From Streptomyces sp. ML-6 (GTDB taxonomy: Bacteria; Actinomycetota; Actinomycetes; Streptomycetales; Streptomycetaceae): a stretch of DNA of 64,000 nt. Where the stretch lies: contig NZ_JAOTIK010000001.1 in the NCBI RefSeq assembly GCF_030116705.1, positions 5,608,501 to 5,672,500 on the forward strand, given 5' to 3'. Under the pieces are notes generated by a model that saw only the letters and a list, made by a program, of their open reading frames with translations, was not told the DNA's origin and did no database searches. A program made the position numbers and the translations under genes. Each line of letters begins with the position of its first letter. The first letter of the stretch is position 1. This document shows positions 25,535 to 34,059 of the stretch, one piece after another.

Positions 25535-27235
25535 ATGGACGCTGACGCGATCGAGGAGGGCCGCCGCCGCTGGCAGGCCCGTTACGACAAGGCCCGCAAG
25601 CGTGACGCGGACTTCACCACGCTCTCCGGGGACCCGGTGGAGCCCGTCTACGGGCCCCGCCCCGGCGACTCGTACGAGGGGTTCGAGCGGATCGGCTGGC
25701 CCGGCGAGTACCCCTTCACCCGGGGACTGCACCCGACCGGCTACCGGGGCCGCACCTGGACCATCCGCCAGTTCGCCGGCTTCGGCAACGCCGAGCAGAC
25801 CAACGAGCGCTACAAGATGATCCTGGCCGCCGGCGGCGGCGGGCTCAGCGTCGCCTTCGACATGCCGACCCTGATGGGCCGCGACTCAGACGACCCCCGC
25901 TCGCTCGGCGAGGTCGGGCACTGCGGCGTGGCCATCGACTCCGCCGCCGACATGGAGGTCCTCTTCAAGGACATCCCGCTCGGCGACGTCACCACGTCCA
26001 TGACGATCAGCGGCCCCGCCGTCCCGGTCTTCTGCATGTACCTGGTCGCCGCCGAGCGCCAGGGCGTCGACCCGGGGGTGCTCAACGGCACGCTCCAGAC
26101 CGACATCTTCAAGGAGTACATCGCGCAGAAGGAGTGGCTCTTCCAGCCCGAGCCCCACCTGCGCCTCATCGGCGACCTGATGGAGCACTGCGCCCGCGAC
26201 ATCCCCGCCTACAAGCCGCTCTCGGTCTCCGGCTACCACATCCGCGAGGCCGGTGCGACGGCCGCGCAGGAGCTCGCGTACACCCTGGCCGACGGCTTCG
26301 GCTACGTGGAGCTGGGCCTCTCCCGCGGCCTCGACGTCGACACCTTCGCGCCCGGCCTCTCCTTCTTCTTCGACGCGCACCTCGACTTCTTCGAGGAGAT
26401 CGCCAAGTTCCGCGCCGCCCGCCGGATCTGGGCCCGCTGGATGAAGGAGGTCTACGGGGCGAAGACCGACAAGGCGCAGTGGCTCCGCTTCCACACCCAG
26501 ACCGCCGGTGTCTCGCTCACCGCCCAGCAGCCGTACAACAACGTCGTGCGGACCGCCGTCGAGGCGCTCTCCGCGGTTCTCGGCGGCACCAACTCGCTGC
26601 ACACCAACGCCCTCGACGAAACCCTCGCGCTCCCCTCCGAGCAGGCCGCCGAGATCGCGCTGCGCACCCAGCAGGTGCTGATGGAGGAGACCGGCGTCGC
26701 CAACGTGGCCGACCCGCTGGGCGGTTCCTGGTACGTCGAGCAGCTCACCGACCGGATCGAGGCCGACGCCGAGAAGATCTTCGAGCAGATCAAGGAGCGC
26801 GGCACCCGGGCCCACCCGGACGGGCAGCACCCGATCGGGCCCATCACCTCCGGCATCCTGCGCGGCATCGAGGACGGCTGGTTCACCGGCGAGATCGCCG
26901 AGTCCGCCTTCCGCTACCAGCAGGCGCTGGAGAAGGGCGAGAAGCGGGTCGTCGGCGTCAACGTCCACCACGGCTCGGTCACCGGCGACCTGGAGATCCT
27001 CCGGGTCAGCCACGAGGTCGAGCGCGAGCAGGTCCGGGTCCTGGGCGACCGCAAGGACGCCCGCGACGACGCCCGGGTGAAGGCGGCCCTGGACGCGATG
27101 CTGGCCGCCGCCCGCGACGGCTCCAACATGATCGCGCCGATGCTCGACGCGGTGCGGGCCGAGGCCACGCTCGGCGAGATCTGCGGCGTCCTGCGCGACG
27201 AGTGGGGCATCTACACGGAGCCGCCCGGCTTCTGA
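25535..27235 (+). CDS. icmA: Isobutyryl-CoA mutase large subunit IcmA
   Basis: Large, substrate-binding subunit of adenosylcobalamin-dependent isobutyryl-CoA mutase, which interconverts isobutyryl- and n-butyryl-CoA and so links valine and fatty-acid catabolism to polyketide extender supply. Its 566 residues match IcmA. Phe80 (TIRQFAGFG) and Gln198 (EYIAQKEW) occupy the two substrate-specificity positions that are Tyr89 and Arg207 in methylmalonyl-CoA mutase, which settles the assignment. There is no B12-binding domain at the C-terminus, as expected, since the small subunit IcmB carries it and is encoded elsewhere. Starts at a leaderless-type ATG. MeaB and epimerase genes lie 15 kb upstream. 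Confidence 0.96.
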   Translation: MDADAIEEGRRRWQARYDKARKRDADFTTLSGDPVEPVYGPRPGDSYEGFERIGWPGEYPFTRGLHPTGYRGRTWTIRQFAGFGNAEQTNERYKMILAAGGGGLSVAFDMPTLMGRDSDDPRSLGEVGHCGVAIDSAADMEVLFKDIPLGDVTTSMTISGPAVPVFCMYLVAAERQGVDPGVLNGTLQTDIFKEYIAQKEWLFQPEPHLRLIGDLMEHCARDIPAYKPLSVSGYHIREAGATAAQELAYTLADGFGYVELGLSRGLDVDTFAPGLSFFFDAHLDFFEEIAKFRAARRIWARWMKEVYGAKTDKAQWLRFHTQTAGVSLTAQQPYNNVVRTAVEALSAVLGGTNSLHTNALDETLALPSEQAAEIALRTQQVLMEETGVANVADPLGGSWYVEQLTDRIEADAEKIFEQIKERGTRAHPDGQHPIGPITSGILRGIEDGWFTGEIAESAFRYQQALEKGEKRVVGVNVHHGSVTGDLEILRVSHEVEREQVRVLGDRKDARDDARVKAALDAMLAAARDGSNMIAPMLDAVRAEATLGEICGVLRDEWGIYTEPPGF

Positions 27236-27365
27236 CGGACGGACGGGTTCCCGGGAGCGGCGGGCGGCAGGGCCACCCTCCCGGGGCTCGCCCCCTCCTG
27301 GGGACCCACCCCTCCCGGGGACCCGCACCGCTGTCCGTCCGTACCGCGCGCCGCCGGGGCGGCCC

Positions 27366-27995
27366 TCAGACCGCGGCCGCCGACCCCAGCCCCGCGAGCA
27401 GCAGCACGGTGAAGCGGCGGGCCCAGTCCGCGTCCACGGGCTCCGCGCTCACCAGCACCCGGTGCACCACCGCACCGGCGATCACGTCGAAGATCAGGTC
27501 GGCGGTCGCCGCCGCCCCGTCCTCGTCCTGCTCCCGGGGCAGCTCCCCGCGCTCCTGGGCCCGTCGGCGCCCCTGGAGCACCAGCCGCTTCTGCCGGGCC
27601 ACGATCGAGTCGCGTATCCGGGCCCGCAGCGCCTCGTCGCGCGTCGACTCCGCGACCACCGCCATCAGCGCCGTCCGGGTCTCCGGCCGTTCCAGCAGCG
27701 CGGCGAACTGCAGCACCACCGACTGCACATCGGCCGACAGGCTGCCCAGGTCGGGCAGTTCCAGTTCGTCGAAGAGGACCGCGACGGCGTCCACGACCAG
27801 TTCGTTCTTGCCCGCCCACCGCCGGTACAGGGTCGTCTTGGCGACCCCGGCCCGCGCCGCCACGTCGCTCATCGTCAGCTTCGACCAGCCGAGATCGACC
27901 AGGGAGGCCCTGGTCGCCTCCAGGATGGCCTCGTCGGCCGCGACGCTGCGCGGGCGTCCCGTTCGTGGGGGTTCGGGGTGGGGGCGGCTCGGCAT
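27366..27995 (-). CDS. TetR-family transcriptional regulator
   Basis: 209 aa. The N-terminal HTH (about residues 18–62) reads ILEATRASLVDLGWSKLTMSDVAARAGVAKTTLYRRWAGK; the all-helical C-terminal domain with RRFTVLLLAGLGS fits the TetR_C group common in actinobacteria. Convergent with icmA and divergent from the thioredoxin gene. The start ATG is 6 nt after TATGGT. The region just upstream contains TACTTACTGACCGGTA, a TetR-like operator pattern between -35 and -10 positions, suggesting autorepression. It differs from the icmA palindrome, so this protein is not an obvious icmA repressor. Confidence 0.88.
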   Translation of the reverse strand: MPSRPHPEPPRTGRPRSVAADEAILEATRASLVDLGWSKLTMSDVAARAGVAKTTLYRRWAGKNELVVDAVAVLFDELELPDLGSLSADVQSVVLQFAALLERPETRTALMAVVAESTRDEALRARIRDSIVARQKRLVLQGRRRAQERGELPREQDEDGAAATADLIFDVIAGAVVHRVLVSAEPVDADWARRFTVLLLAGLGSAAAV

Positions 27996-28026
27996 GCCGT
28001 GACCATACCGGTCAGTAAGTAGAACC
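27996..28026 (-). promoter_or_regulatory. Leaderless TetR promoter with possible operator
   Basis: TATGGT then CACGGC then ATG on the minus strand (6-nt gap). TACTTACTGACCGG immediately upstream, and CCGGT/ACCGG arms 12 nt apart, would overlap RNA polymerase contacts. No consensus -35. Confidence 0.4.
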
Positions 28027-28333
28027 GGCCGGTCCCCGGAGCCGTGAGACAGATCACCGGGCGCACTTGTGCGCCAGGGGTACGGGGGAGTTACGCTACG
28101 GGTCGTAGCGTAAGAGCGACGGTCCCGCCGTCGTGACGCCGCGACCGAATGACAACCACAGGCACCGGGTGGGGACCCGGGGCCGAAACGGACCTTTCAG
28201 GGGTCCAACGGGTCTTTCAGGGGCCCTCGGACCGGGTCCGTCCGTGCGCCCCGCACACCGGCGGGGGGCTGCGGACGGACACGGTTCCCGTCTCGCTTTT
28301 CGGATCGGCGTGCCAAGGGGGGAGGATGTACGT

Positions 28334-29308
28334 ATGCAGCCTAGGAACATGTCCATGAGCGGCGTCGTCGACCTCGCCGCGGTGAAGGCGGCCGGTGAGG
28401 CCAAGGCGAAAGCGGAGCAGGCCCGTGCCGAGGCCGCCCGGCAGGGCGGTGGCGGCGGCGTGTCCCCCTCCGCCCTGGTGATCGACGTCGACGAGGCGGG
28501 CTTCGAGAGCGAGGTCCTGCAGCGTTCCGCCGAAGTCCCGGTCGTCATCGACTTCTGGGCCGAGTGGTGCGAGCCGTGCAAGCAGCTGGGGCCGCTCCTG
28601 GAGCGCCTGGCCCGCGAGTACAACGGCCGCTTCGTGCTGGCCAAGATCGATGTCGACGCCAACCAGATGCTGATGCAGCAGTTCGGCATCCAGGGCATCC
28701 CGGCGGTCTTCGCCGTCGTCGCCGGGCAGGCCCTCCCGCTCTTCCAGGGCGCGGCCCCCGAGGCCCAGATCCGGCAGACGCTGGACCAGCTGATCCAGGT
28801 CGGCGAGGAGCGGTTCGGGCTCACCGGGATCGTGGTCGACCAGGACGCCGCCGAAGGCGCCGACCGGGCCCCGGCCGAGACCCCCGCCGGACCGTACGAC
28901 GCCCTGCTCGAAGCCGCCGCGCGGGCGCTGGACGCCAATGACTTCGCCGGCGCCGTCCAGGCGTACCGCAACGTCCTGTCCGACGACCCGGCCAACACGG
29001 AGGCCAAGCTCGGCCTCGCCCAGGCCGAACTCCTCTCCCGGGTCAAGGACATGGACGCGCAGCAGGTCCGCAAGGACGCGGCCGAGCGCCCGGCCGACGT
29101 CGCCGCGCAACTCGCGGCGGCCGACCTGGACCTGGTGGGCGGTCATGTCGAGGACGCCTTCGGCCGGCTCGTCGAGACGGTGCGCCGCACCTTCGGCGAC
29201 GACCGGGACGCCGCGCGGGTGCGGCTGCTGGAGCTCTTCGAGGTGATCGGCCCGGACGACCCGCGGGTCGTGGCCGCGCGTACCGCGCTGGCGCGGGTCT
29301 TGTTCTGA
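28334..29308 (+). CDS. Thioredoxin-fold/TPR protein, YbbN (CnoX) type
   Basis: 324 aa. Residues about 45–150 form a thioredoxin fold with the active-site-like motif WAEWCEPCKQLGP (Cys79 and Cys82, WCEPC in place of WCGPC) and cis-Pro in GIPAVF. The C-terminal half (about residues 175–320) is made of TPR-like helix pairs (ALDANDFAGAVQAYRNVL, LGLAQAELLSRV). This two-part architecture matches YbbN/CnoX, a chaperone-linked holdase. In E. coli YbbN the CXXC is replaced, but here both Cys are present, so redox activity is possible. ATG preceded by GGGGGGAGGA. Monocistronic, with a strong terminator. Confidence 0.9.
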   Translation: MQPRNMSMSGVVDLAAVKAAGEAKAKAEQARAEAARQGGGGGVSPSALVIDVDEAGFESEVLQRSAEVPVVIDFWAEWCEPCKQLGPLLERLAREYNGRFVLAKIDVDANQMLMQQFGIQGIPAVFAVVAGQALPLFQGAAPEAQIRQTLDQLIQVGEERFGLTGIVVDQDAAEGADRAPAETPAGPYDALLEAAARALDANDFAGAVQAYRNVLSDDPANTEAKLGLAQAELLSRVKDMDAQQVRKDAAERPADVAAQLAAADLDLVGGHVEDAFGRLVETVRRTFGDDRDAARVRLLELFEVIGPDDPRVVAARTALARVLF

Positions 29309-29317
29309 TGTGACAAC

Positions 29318-29353
29318 ACGGCCGCGGCGCCCGCCGGTTGCCGCGGCCGTTTT
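29318..29353 (+). terminator. Terminator after thioredoxin/TPR gene
   Basis: ACGGCCGCGGC and GCCGCGGCCGT form an 11-bp perfect stem with an 11-nt loop, followed by TTTTC. One of the few hairpins here with a T-run, beginning 10 nt after the stop. Confidence 0.75.
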
Positions 29354-29412
29354 CGCGACCGGGCGACAAGAGACACCTCTGCTTTACCAAATCTTGATAA
29401 AGCCAGTGCCTG

Positions 29413-29425
29413 TTACTCGGAGTAA
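29413..29425. promoter_or_regulatory. TTACTC-G-GAGTAA inverted repeat
   Basis: Perfect 6-bp inverted repeat with a single central base in an A+T-richer patch 485 nt upstream of the DUF6230 start. It resembles a second site 128 nt downstream and could be an operator for a dimeric regulator. Confidence 0.4.
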
Positions 29426-29540
29426 ATCGCCCTCCGGGATCTGTCCCCTTTGAGGCGCCGATCCGCCCTTTCGTCCGCTGATTCCGGGCCACCCTGTGTG
29501 GTGGCCCGGTCTCGGTCGGTCGAGCGGCGGTCGGCAGGCC

Positions 29541-29556
29541 GTTACCAGCGAGTAAC
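29541..29556. promoter_or_regulatory. GTTAC/GTAAC inverted repeat
   Basis: GTTAC-CAGCGA-GTAAC shares the TTAC…GAGTAA outline of the site at 29413. Located 354 nt before the DUF6230 start. Confidence 0.4.
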
Positions 29557-29909
29557 GAACCCCCTTGTGCCACGGGCGGGAATGCACCACGATCGGCCGG
29601 GCTCGGTCCAATAACGTCAGCCCGACCGCCAGTCGGTGCGGCGGCCCCGTTGGGTCCCCACCGAGTGGGTCGGCGGCAGTGGTGGCCGGCTCCGGACAGG
29701 GGGGTTCCTGTCGTCCGGCAGGGCCTGTCCGATACGGGTCGCGCGCATGCGTGACCAGTGGTTGTCGCTCGGGGGTGATCGCCGGTGGTTCGGGCGCGGT
29801 TCGTGCCTCCGTACGCAGGCGCTCTCCTTCCCGAGGACGTAGCACTTCTCCCATCCCAGGACGGGCCGAGGCCCGGACCGGAGATGTACGTCCGAGAAGG
29901 AGGAAAAAT

Positions 29910-30551
29910 ATGAGTTCCCAGGTTCGTGGCGGTACCAGATGGAAGCGCTTCGCTCTGGTCATGGTGCCGAGCGTCGTCGCGACCGCGGCGGTGGGTGTCG
30001 GTCTCGCGCAGGGCGCCCTCGCGGCGTCGTTCAGCGTGTCGGGCCAGAGCTTCAAGGTGAGCACCGACAAGCTCGTCGGTGAGGACTTCGTCCAGTACGG
30101 CAGCGTCGCCACCGGCAAGGACCTCAAGGGTGACGACGCGGCGCACGCGGTGGCCGTGTCCGGCTTCAGCAAGGCCACGATCACCAACATGTGCCAGTCG
30201 GTGGTCACGCCGAACCTGCCGTTCGGTCTCGGCAACGTCACGCTGCAGCTGCACGCGGGTACGAACCCGAAGAAGCCGGTCAAGGCGACCAACCTGTACC
30301 TGGACGTCGCCGAGCTCGACGCCGACGCGTACTTCGAGAACATCGACATCGGTGTCGCCGCCGGCGAGGTCGGGGCCCCCGGCATCCAGGCGGGCACCGA
30401 GAAGAAGGTGAACCCGAACGGCTTCGCGCAGCGCGCCAAGAAGGCGACGCTGAAGAACGTGAAGCAGACGGCATGGGCGACCACGGCGGGCACCTTCAAG
30501 CTCAGCAACCTGAGCCTGCGCCTGCACAGTGGCGTCAAGGAGTGCTACTAA
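29910..30551 (+). CDS. DUF6230 secreted/anchored protein
   Basis: 213 aa. A basic N-terminus and hydrophobic helix (residues about 12–35, FALVMVPSVVATAAVGVGLAQG) direct export. The remainder is an all-beta Ser/Thr/Val-rich domain (FKVSTDKLVGEDFVQYGSV, NVTLQLHAGT, ATNLYLDVAELDADAYF) with two cysteines, one central (NMCQS) and one near the C-terminus (KECY), that could form a disulfide outside the cell. Older databases call relatives cholesterol esterase, but no catalytic Ser-His-Asp pattern is visible. Excellent ribosome site (GAAGGAGG). Heads a three-gene same-strand cluster with DUF6114 and an anchored Pro-rich protein. Confidence 0.88.
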   Translation: MSSQVRGGTRWKRFALVMVPSVVATAAVGVGLAQGALAASFSVSGQSFKVSTDKLVGEDFVQYGSVATGKDLKGDDAAHAVAVSGFSKATITNMCQSVVTPNLPFGLGNVTLQLHAGTNPKKPVKATNLYLDVAELDADAYFENIDIGVAAGEVGAPGIQAGTEKKVNPNGFAQRAKKATLKNVKQTAWATTAGTFKLSNLSLRLHSGVKECY

Positions 30552-30647
30552 GCACCCGCCAGGGTGGCCGGAGCCCTCCTTCGGGGTCTCCGGCCGCCCG
30601 ATCCCTTCTCTTCTTCAGGCAGTACCGGTTCCAGGGAGCTGTTTTCC

Positions 30648-31214
30648 ATGAGCCCCGAGTCCACAGGGCAGAACGAGCACTACCTCCGCGTCTTCTGGCG
30701 TGGATTCCGCACCTGGCGGGGTAACCGGCCGTTCTGGGCGGGCCTGTTCACCATGATGGGTGGTCTACCCATCGCGTACTTCCCGTACGCCAACATGCAT
30801 CTCGGCAACATCACGCTGGCGATGTCCACGACCGCCGGCGCGGGATCGCTGATCATCGGGGTCCTGCTGATCACGCTGGGCCTCACGATGTGGTTCCACC
30901 ACATCGTGCGGGTGTTCGCCGGAGTCGCCGCGATCCTGCTGGCGCTGATCTCCATCCCGGTCGCCAACATCGGCGGATTCCTCGTCGGCTTCCTGTTCGC
31001 CATGCTCGGCGGAGCGCTCTCCGTCTCCTGGGCCCCGGGCGAGCCGGACCCCGAGCCCGAGCCCGCCGGTGCGGTGGACTCCGCGGCGGCCGGCCACGGC
31101 CGGGGCGCGCAGCAGCCCGGCTCCGAGTTCCACACCACGGCGGCGGTTCCCCAGCAGCCGGAGCAGTACGACACGACAGTCGAGGCCGACGGCGGGAGGC
31201 ATCGTGCGGGGTGA
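30648..31214 (+). CDS. DUF6114 membrane protein
   Basis: 188 aa. Four predicted transmembrane helices at about residues 24–45, 52–78, 82–105 and 106–128 (GSLIIGVLLITLGLTMWF, VFAGVAAILLALISIPVANIGGFLVGFLFAMLGG). An acidic Pro/Ala/Gln-rich cytoplasmic tail of about 55 residues follows. GGGAG lies 9 nt before the ATG. The conserved pairing with DUF6230 suggests a shared envelope function. Its 3' end overlaps the start of the next gene by 11 nt. No enzymatic motif seen. Confidence 0.88.
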   Translation: MSPESTGQNEHYLRVFWRGFRTWRGNRPFWAGLFTMMGGLPIAYFPYANMHLGNITLAMSTTAGAGSLIIGVLLITLGLTMWFHHIVRVFAGVAAILLALISIPVANIGGFLVGFLFAMLGGALSVSWAPGEPDPEPEPAGAVDSAAAGHGRGAQQPGSEFHTTAAVPQQPEQYDTTVEADGGRHRAG

Positions 31215-32472
31215 CGAGACGCAGCTGAACTCGACCGGGGAGGGCCTCCGGCCGAAGAGCGGACCGCGTCACGCGGCCCCCAGGAAGTCGTTGCTGACGA
31301 AGCTGCACATACCGGCCGGCAAGGCGTTCGCGCTCGCCGCGATGCCGACGGCCGTCTTCGTGGGCATGGGCCTCACCCCCAAGCTCGCGATGGCCGACGA
31401 CAACCCGGAGATCCCGTTCGCTCCCGGCCCCTGCGTGACCCGCTCCGACGAGCCGAGCGAGTCGCCCTCGCCGTCCGCCTCCCGGACCGGGTCGCCGTCC
31501 CCGTCCGCCACCGACGCCGGTGACGGGAAGAAGGACGAGGCGACGGCCCCGCAGCCCTCGGCCACCCCGTCCGCGGACGAGGCGGCGAAGCCGGAGACGA
31601 AGGCCGAGGCGCCCGCCGCCGCGCCGAGCGCCTCGCCCACCCCGACGCAGTCGAGGAACCCGCTCGACCCGCTGGGCATCGGCGACGCGCTGCGGGACCT
31701 CTTCGACGGACCGGACAAGGAGGAGACGGCGAGCCCGTCCCCGACCGCGAGCACCGAGTCCCCCGAGCCGTCCCAGCCCGCCGGGAAGCCCGCGGAGAAG
31801 CCCGCCGGGGAGACCACCGACACCGCGAAGAAGAAGGCGGACGAGGCGGCCGACAGGACCGCCGACGCCATCCGCGAGGCCGCGGACAAGGCGGGCAAGC
31901 CGGTCGAGGAGCTCGACGAGAGCGTCAAGGGGCTCGACGCCAAGAAGGACGAGGACATCCCGGACGGCGCCAAGAAGCGCTTCCCGTGCCCGACCGCCGA
32001 CCCCGAGGCGCTGGCCGCGGCCGACCTGGAGACGGGCGTCCCGCTGCTCCCGGACGATCCGTGGATCCTGGAGAGCTCGATGCTCACCCTCAACGGGCTC
32101 GACTACGAGGGCATCGTCGAGGTGAAGACGTACGGCGGCACCGTCAAGAAGGTGCTGAAGTTCACCGCGAGCTCCATCGACATCGACGACCTCCACCAGA
32201 AGACCGTCGGCCCGAACGGCACGACGGCCCACGTCGAGGCGCGGAAGGGCTCCAAGTCCACCATCCGCAACGGCACGGTGACGATGTACACGGAGAAGCT
32301 GAAGGGCAATCTCTTCGGCCTCATCCCGGTGACGTTCAGCCCGGAGACGCCGCCCCCGCTGAACGTTCCCTTCGCCTTCTTCACCAAGGTCACGGTGGTC
32401 CAGGCGGGCCAGTTCGGCGGCTCGCTCAAAGTCCCCGGACTGCACAACTACTTCACCGGCGGCAACGGCTAG
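31204..32472 (+). CDS. Anchored Pro/Ser/Thr-rich envelope protein of unknown function
   Basis: 422 aa, not a family I can name. A basic N-terminus and one hydrophobic segment (about residues 38–60, AFALAAMPTAVFVGMGLTPKLAMA) indicate secretion or anchoring. Residues about 75–250 are low-complexity Ser/Pro/Glu/Lys linker with a helical Ala/Lys-rich part (TAKKKADEAADRTADAIREAA). The last 160 residues form a beta-rich domain (SSMLTLNGLDYEGIVEVKTYGG, TVTMYTEKLKGNLFGLIPVTF) whose strand pattern resembles DUF6230. Two cysteines bracket the linker (GPCVT, FPCPT). The GTG start has GGGAGG 4 nt upstream and lies inside the DUF6114 gene, so translation is coupled. Confidence 0.8.
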   Translation: MRGDETQLNSTGEGLRPKSGPRHAAPRKSLLTKLHIPAGKAFALAAMPTAVFVGMGLTPKLAMADDNPEIPFAPGPCVTRSDEPSESPSPSASRTGSPSPSATDAGDGKKDEATAPQPSATPSADEAAKPETKAEAPAAAPSASPTPTQSRNPLDPLGIGDALRDLFDGPDKEETASPSPTASTESPEPSQPAGKPAEKPAGETTDTAKKKADEAADRTADAIREAADKAGKPVEELDESVKGLDAKKDEDIPDGAKKRFPCPTADPEALAAADLETGVPLLPDDPWILESSMLTLNGLDYEGIVEVKTYGGTVKKVLKFTASSIDIDDLHQKTVGPNGTTAHVEARKGSKSTIRNGTVTMYTEKLKGNLFGLIPVTFSPETPPPLNVPFAFFTKVTVVQAGQFGGSLKVPGLHNYFTGGNG

Positions 32473-32488
32473 GGCACGTATTCCCGTT

Positions 32489-32545
32489 CCCGCACGGCAC
32501 TGTGGGCCGCACTCCTCGGGGGAGTGCGGCCCACAGCCGTGCGGG
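32489..32545. terminator. Large bidirectional terminator between envelope module and pyk
   Basis: CTGTGGGCCGCACTCC pairs perfectly with its 16-nt complement around a 5-nt loop, and after a 2-nt bulge CCCGCACGG pairs with CCGTGCGGG. The combined stem of 25 bp sits in the 82-nt gap between convergent genes. Confidence 0.8.
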
Positions 32546-32554
32546 AGGAGTGCG

Positions 32555-33985
32555 TCAGTCGCGCGCGCCGCCGCCGACGTGGTGCACCCGGACCATGTTC
32601 GTCGTACCGGGAACGCCGGGGGGCGAACCGGCCGTGATGATCATGGTGTCGCCCGCGTTGTAACGGCCCAGCTTCAGCAGCTCGCCGTCGACCAGGTCGA
32701 CCATCGCGTCCGTGTTGTCCACGTGCGGCACCACGTGGGCCTCGACGCCCCAGCTCAGCGAGAGCTGGTTGCGGGTGGACTCGTCCGTGGTGAAGGCCAG
32801 GATGGGCTGTTCCGCGCGGTAGCGGGAGAGCCGGCGGGCCGTGTCGCCGGACTTGGTGAAGGCGACCAGTGCCTTGCCGTTCAGGAAGTCCGCGATCTCG
32901 CAGGCCGCGCGGGCCACCGAACCGCCCTGGGTGCGCGGCTTCTTGCCCGGCACCAGCGGCTGCAGGCCCTTGGAGAGCAGCTCCTGCTCGGCGGCGACGA
33001 CGATCTTCGACATCGTCTTGACCGTCTCGACCGGGTACGCGCCCACGCTGGACTCGGCCGACAGCATGACCGCGTCCGCGCCGTCCAGGATCGCGTTGGC
33101 GACGTCGGACGCCTCGGCGCGGGTCGGCCGCGAGTTGGTGATCATCGACTCCATCATCTGGGTCGCCACGATCACCGGCTTGGCGTTCCGCCGGCAGAGC
33201 TCCACCAGGCGCTTCTGCACCATCGGGACCTTCTCCAGCGGATACTCCACGGCCAGGTCGCCGCGGGCCACCATCACACCGTCGAAGGCCATGACGACCT
33301 CCTGCATGTGCTCGACCGCCTGCGGCTTCTCGACCTTGGCGATGACGGGGACCCGGCGGCCCTCCTCGTCCATCACCTTGTGGACGTCCTTGATGTCGTC
33401 GGCGTCCCGCACGAAGGACAGCGCCACCAGGTCGCAGCCCATCCGCAGGGCGAACCGCAGGTCGTCGACGTCCTTCTCGGACAGGGCCGGGACGTTGACC
33501 GCCGCACCGGGCAGGTTGATGCCCTTGTGGTCGGAGATGACGCCGCCCTCGATGACGATCGTCCGCACCCGGGGGCCCTCGACCGCGATGACCTTCAGCT
33601 CGACGTTGCCGTCGTTGATCAGGATCGGGTCGCCCTTGGCGACGTCGCCGGGCAGCCCCTTGTAGGTCGTGCCGCAGATCGACTTGTCGCCGGGGACGTC
33701 CTCCGAGGTGATGGTGAACTCGTCCCCGCGGACCAGTTCGACGGGGCCCTCGGCGAACTTCGCCAGGCGGATCTTCGGCCCCTGGAGGTCGGCGAGCACG
33801 CCGATCGCCCGGCCGGTCTCGGCGGAGGCCCGGCGGACCCGGTCGTAACGACCCTGGTGCTCCTCGTGGCTGCCGTGACTGAAGTTGAAGCGGGCCACGC
33901 TCATGCCGGCTTCGATCAGAGCGACCAGCTGCTCGTGGGAGTCGACGGCGGGACCGAGTGTGCAGACGATTTTGGAACGGCGCAT
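32555..33985 (-). CDS. pyk: Pyruvate kinase
   Basis: Converts phosphoenolpyruvate and ADP to pyruvate and ATP, the last step of glycolysis. 476 aa, normal for the family. The N-terminal MRRSKIVCTLGPAVDS, FNFSHGSHEEH, catalytic-loop KVEKPQAVEHMQEV, metal-site VARGDLAVEYP and EASDVANAILDGADAVMLSAES motifs are all intact; the C-terminal allosteric domain ends with GTTNMVRVHHVGG. The ATG has no ribosome site and lies 7 nt after TAGGAT, so the mRNA may be leaderless. A 12-bp palindrome sits at the expected -35. Streptomyces usually carry two pyruvate kinases; this position corresponds to the one near ackA–pta. Confidence 0.96.
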   Translation of the reverse strand: MRRSKIVCTLGPAVDSHEQLVALIEAGMSVARFNFSHGSHEEHQGRYDRVRRASAETGRAIGVLADLQGPKIRLAKFAEGPVELVRGDEFTITSEDVPGDKSICGTTYKGLPGDVAKGDPILINDGNVELKVIAVEGPRVRTIVIEGGVISDHKGINLPGAAVNVPALSEKDVDDLRFALRMGCDLVALSFVRDADDIKDVHKVMDEEGRRVPVIAKVEKPQAVEHMQEVVMAFDGVMVARGDLAVEYPLEKVPMVQKRLVELCRRNAKPVIVATQMMESMITNSRPTRAEASDVANAILDGADAVMLSAESSVGAYPVETVKTMSKIVVAAEQELLSKGLQPLVPGKKPRTQGGSVARAACEIADFLNGKALVAFTKSGDTARRLSRYRAEQPILAFTTDESTRNQLSLSWGVEAHVVPHVDNTDAMVDLVDGELLKLGRYNAGDTMIITAGSPPGVPGTTNMVRVHHVGGGARD

Positions 33986-34026
33986 GGGGCGGATCCTATC
34001 GGTTTGTTTCGCTGCGGAATATTCCG
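33986..34026 (-). promoter_or_regulatory. Leaderless pyk promoter with 12-bp palindrome
   Basis: TAGGAT then CCGCCCC then ATG on the minus strand. CGGAATATTCCG (34015–34026) is a perfect palindrome covering the position where a -35 would be; the surrounding bases are unusually A+T-rich. Could be an operator. Confidence 0.5.
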
Positions 34027-34059
34027 TCTGGCGGAAGGTACAAAGGGGCGCGGGGGTGC

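Larger units (their letters stand above)
29309..29909. other. Gene-free regulatory stretch upstream of DUF6230
   Basis: 601 bases with no credible gene. It contains the upstream terminator, an A+T-richer patch (29380–29440), two TTAC…GAGTAA inverted repeats, and a long leader ending in AGAAGGAGGAAA before the DUF6230 ATG. The length and motif content suggest complex regulation of the downstream operon. Confidence 0.6.

Noticed and set aside
27366..27995. TetR protein as the repressor of icmA
   Set aside because: The palindrome in the icmA promoter does not resemble the motif upstream of the TetR gene, and the genes are convergent; no positive evidence.
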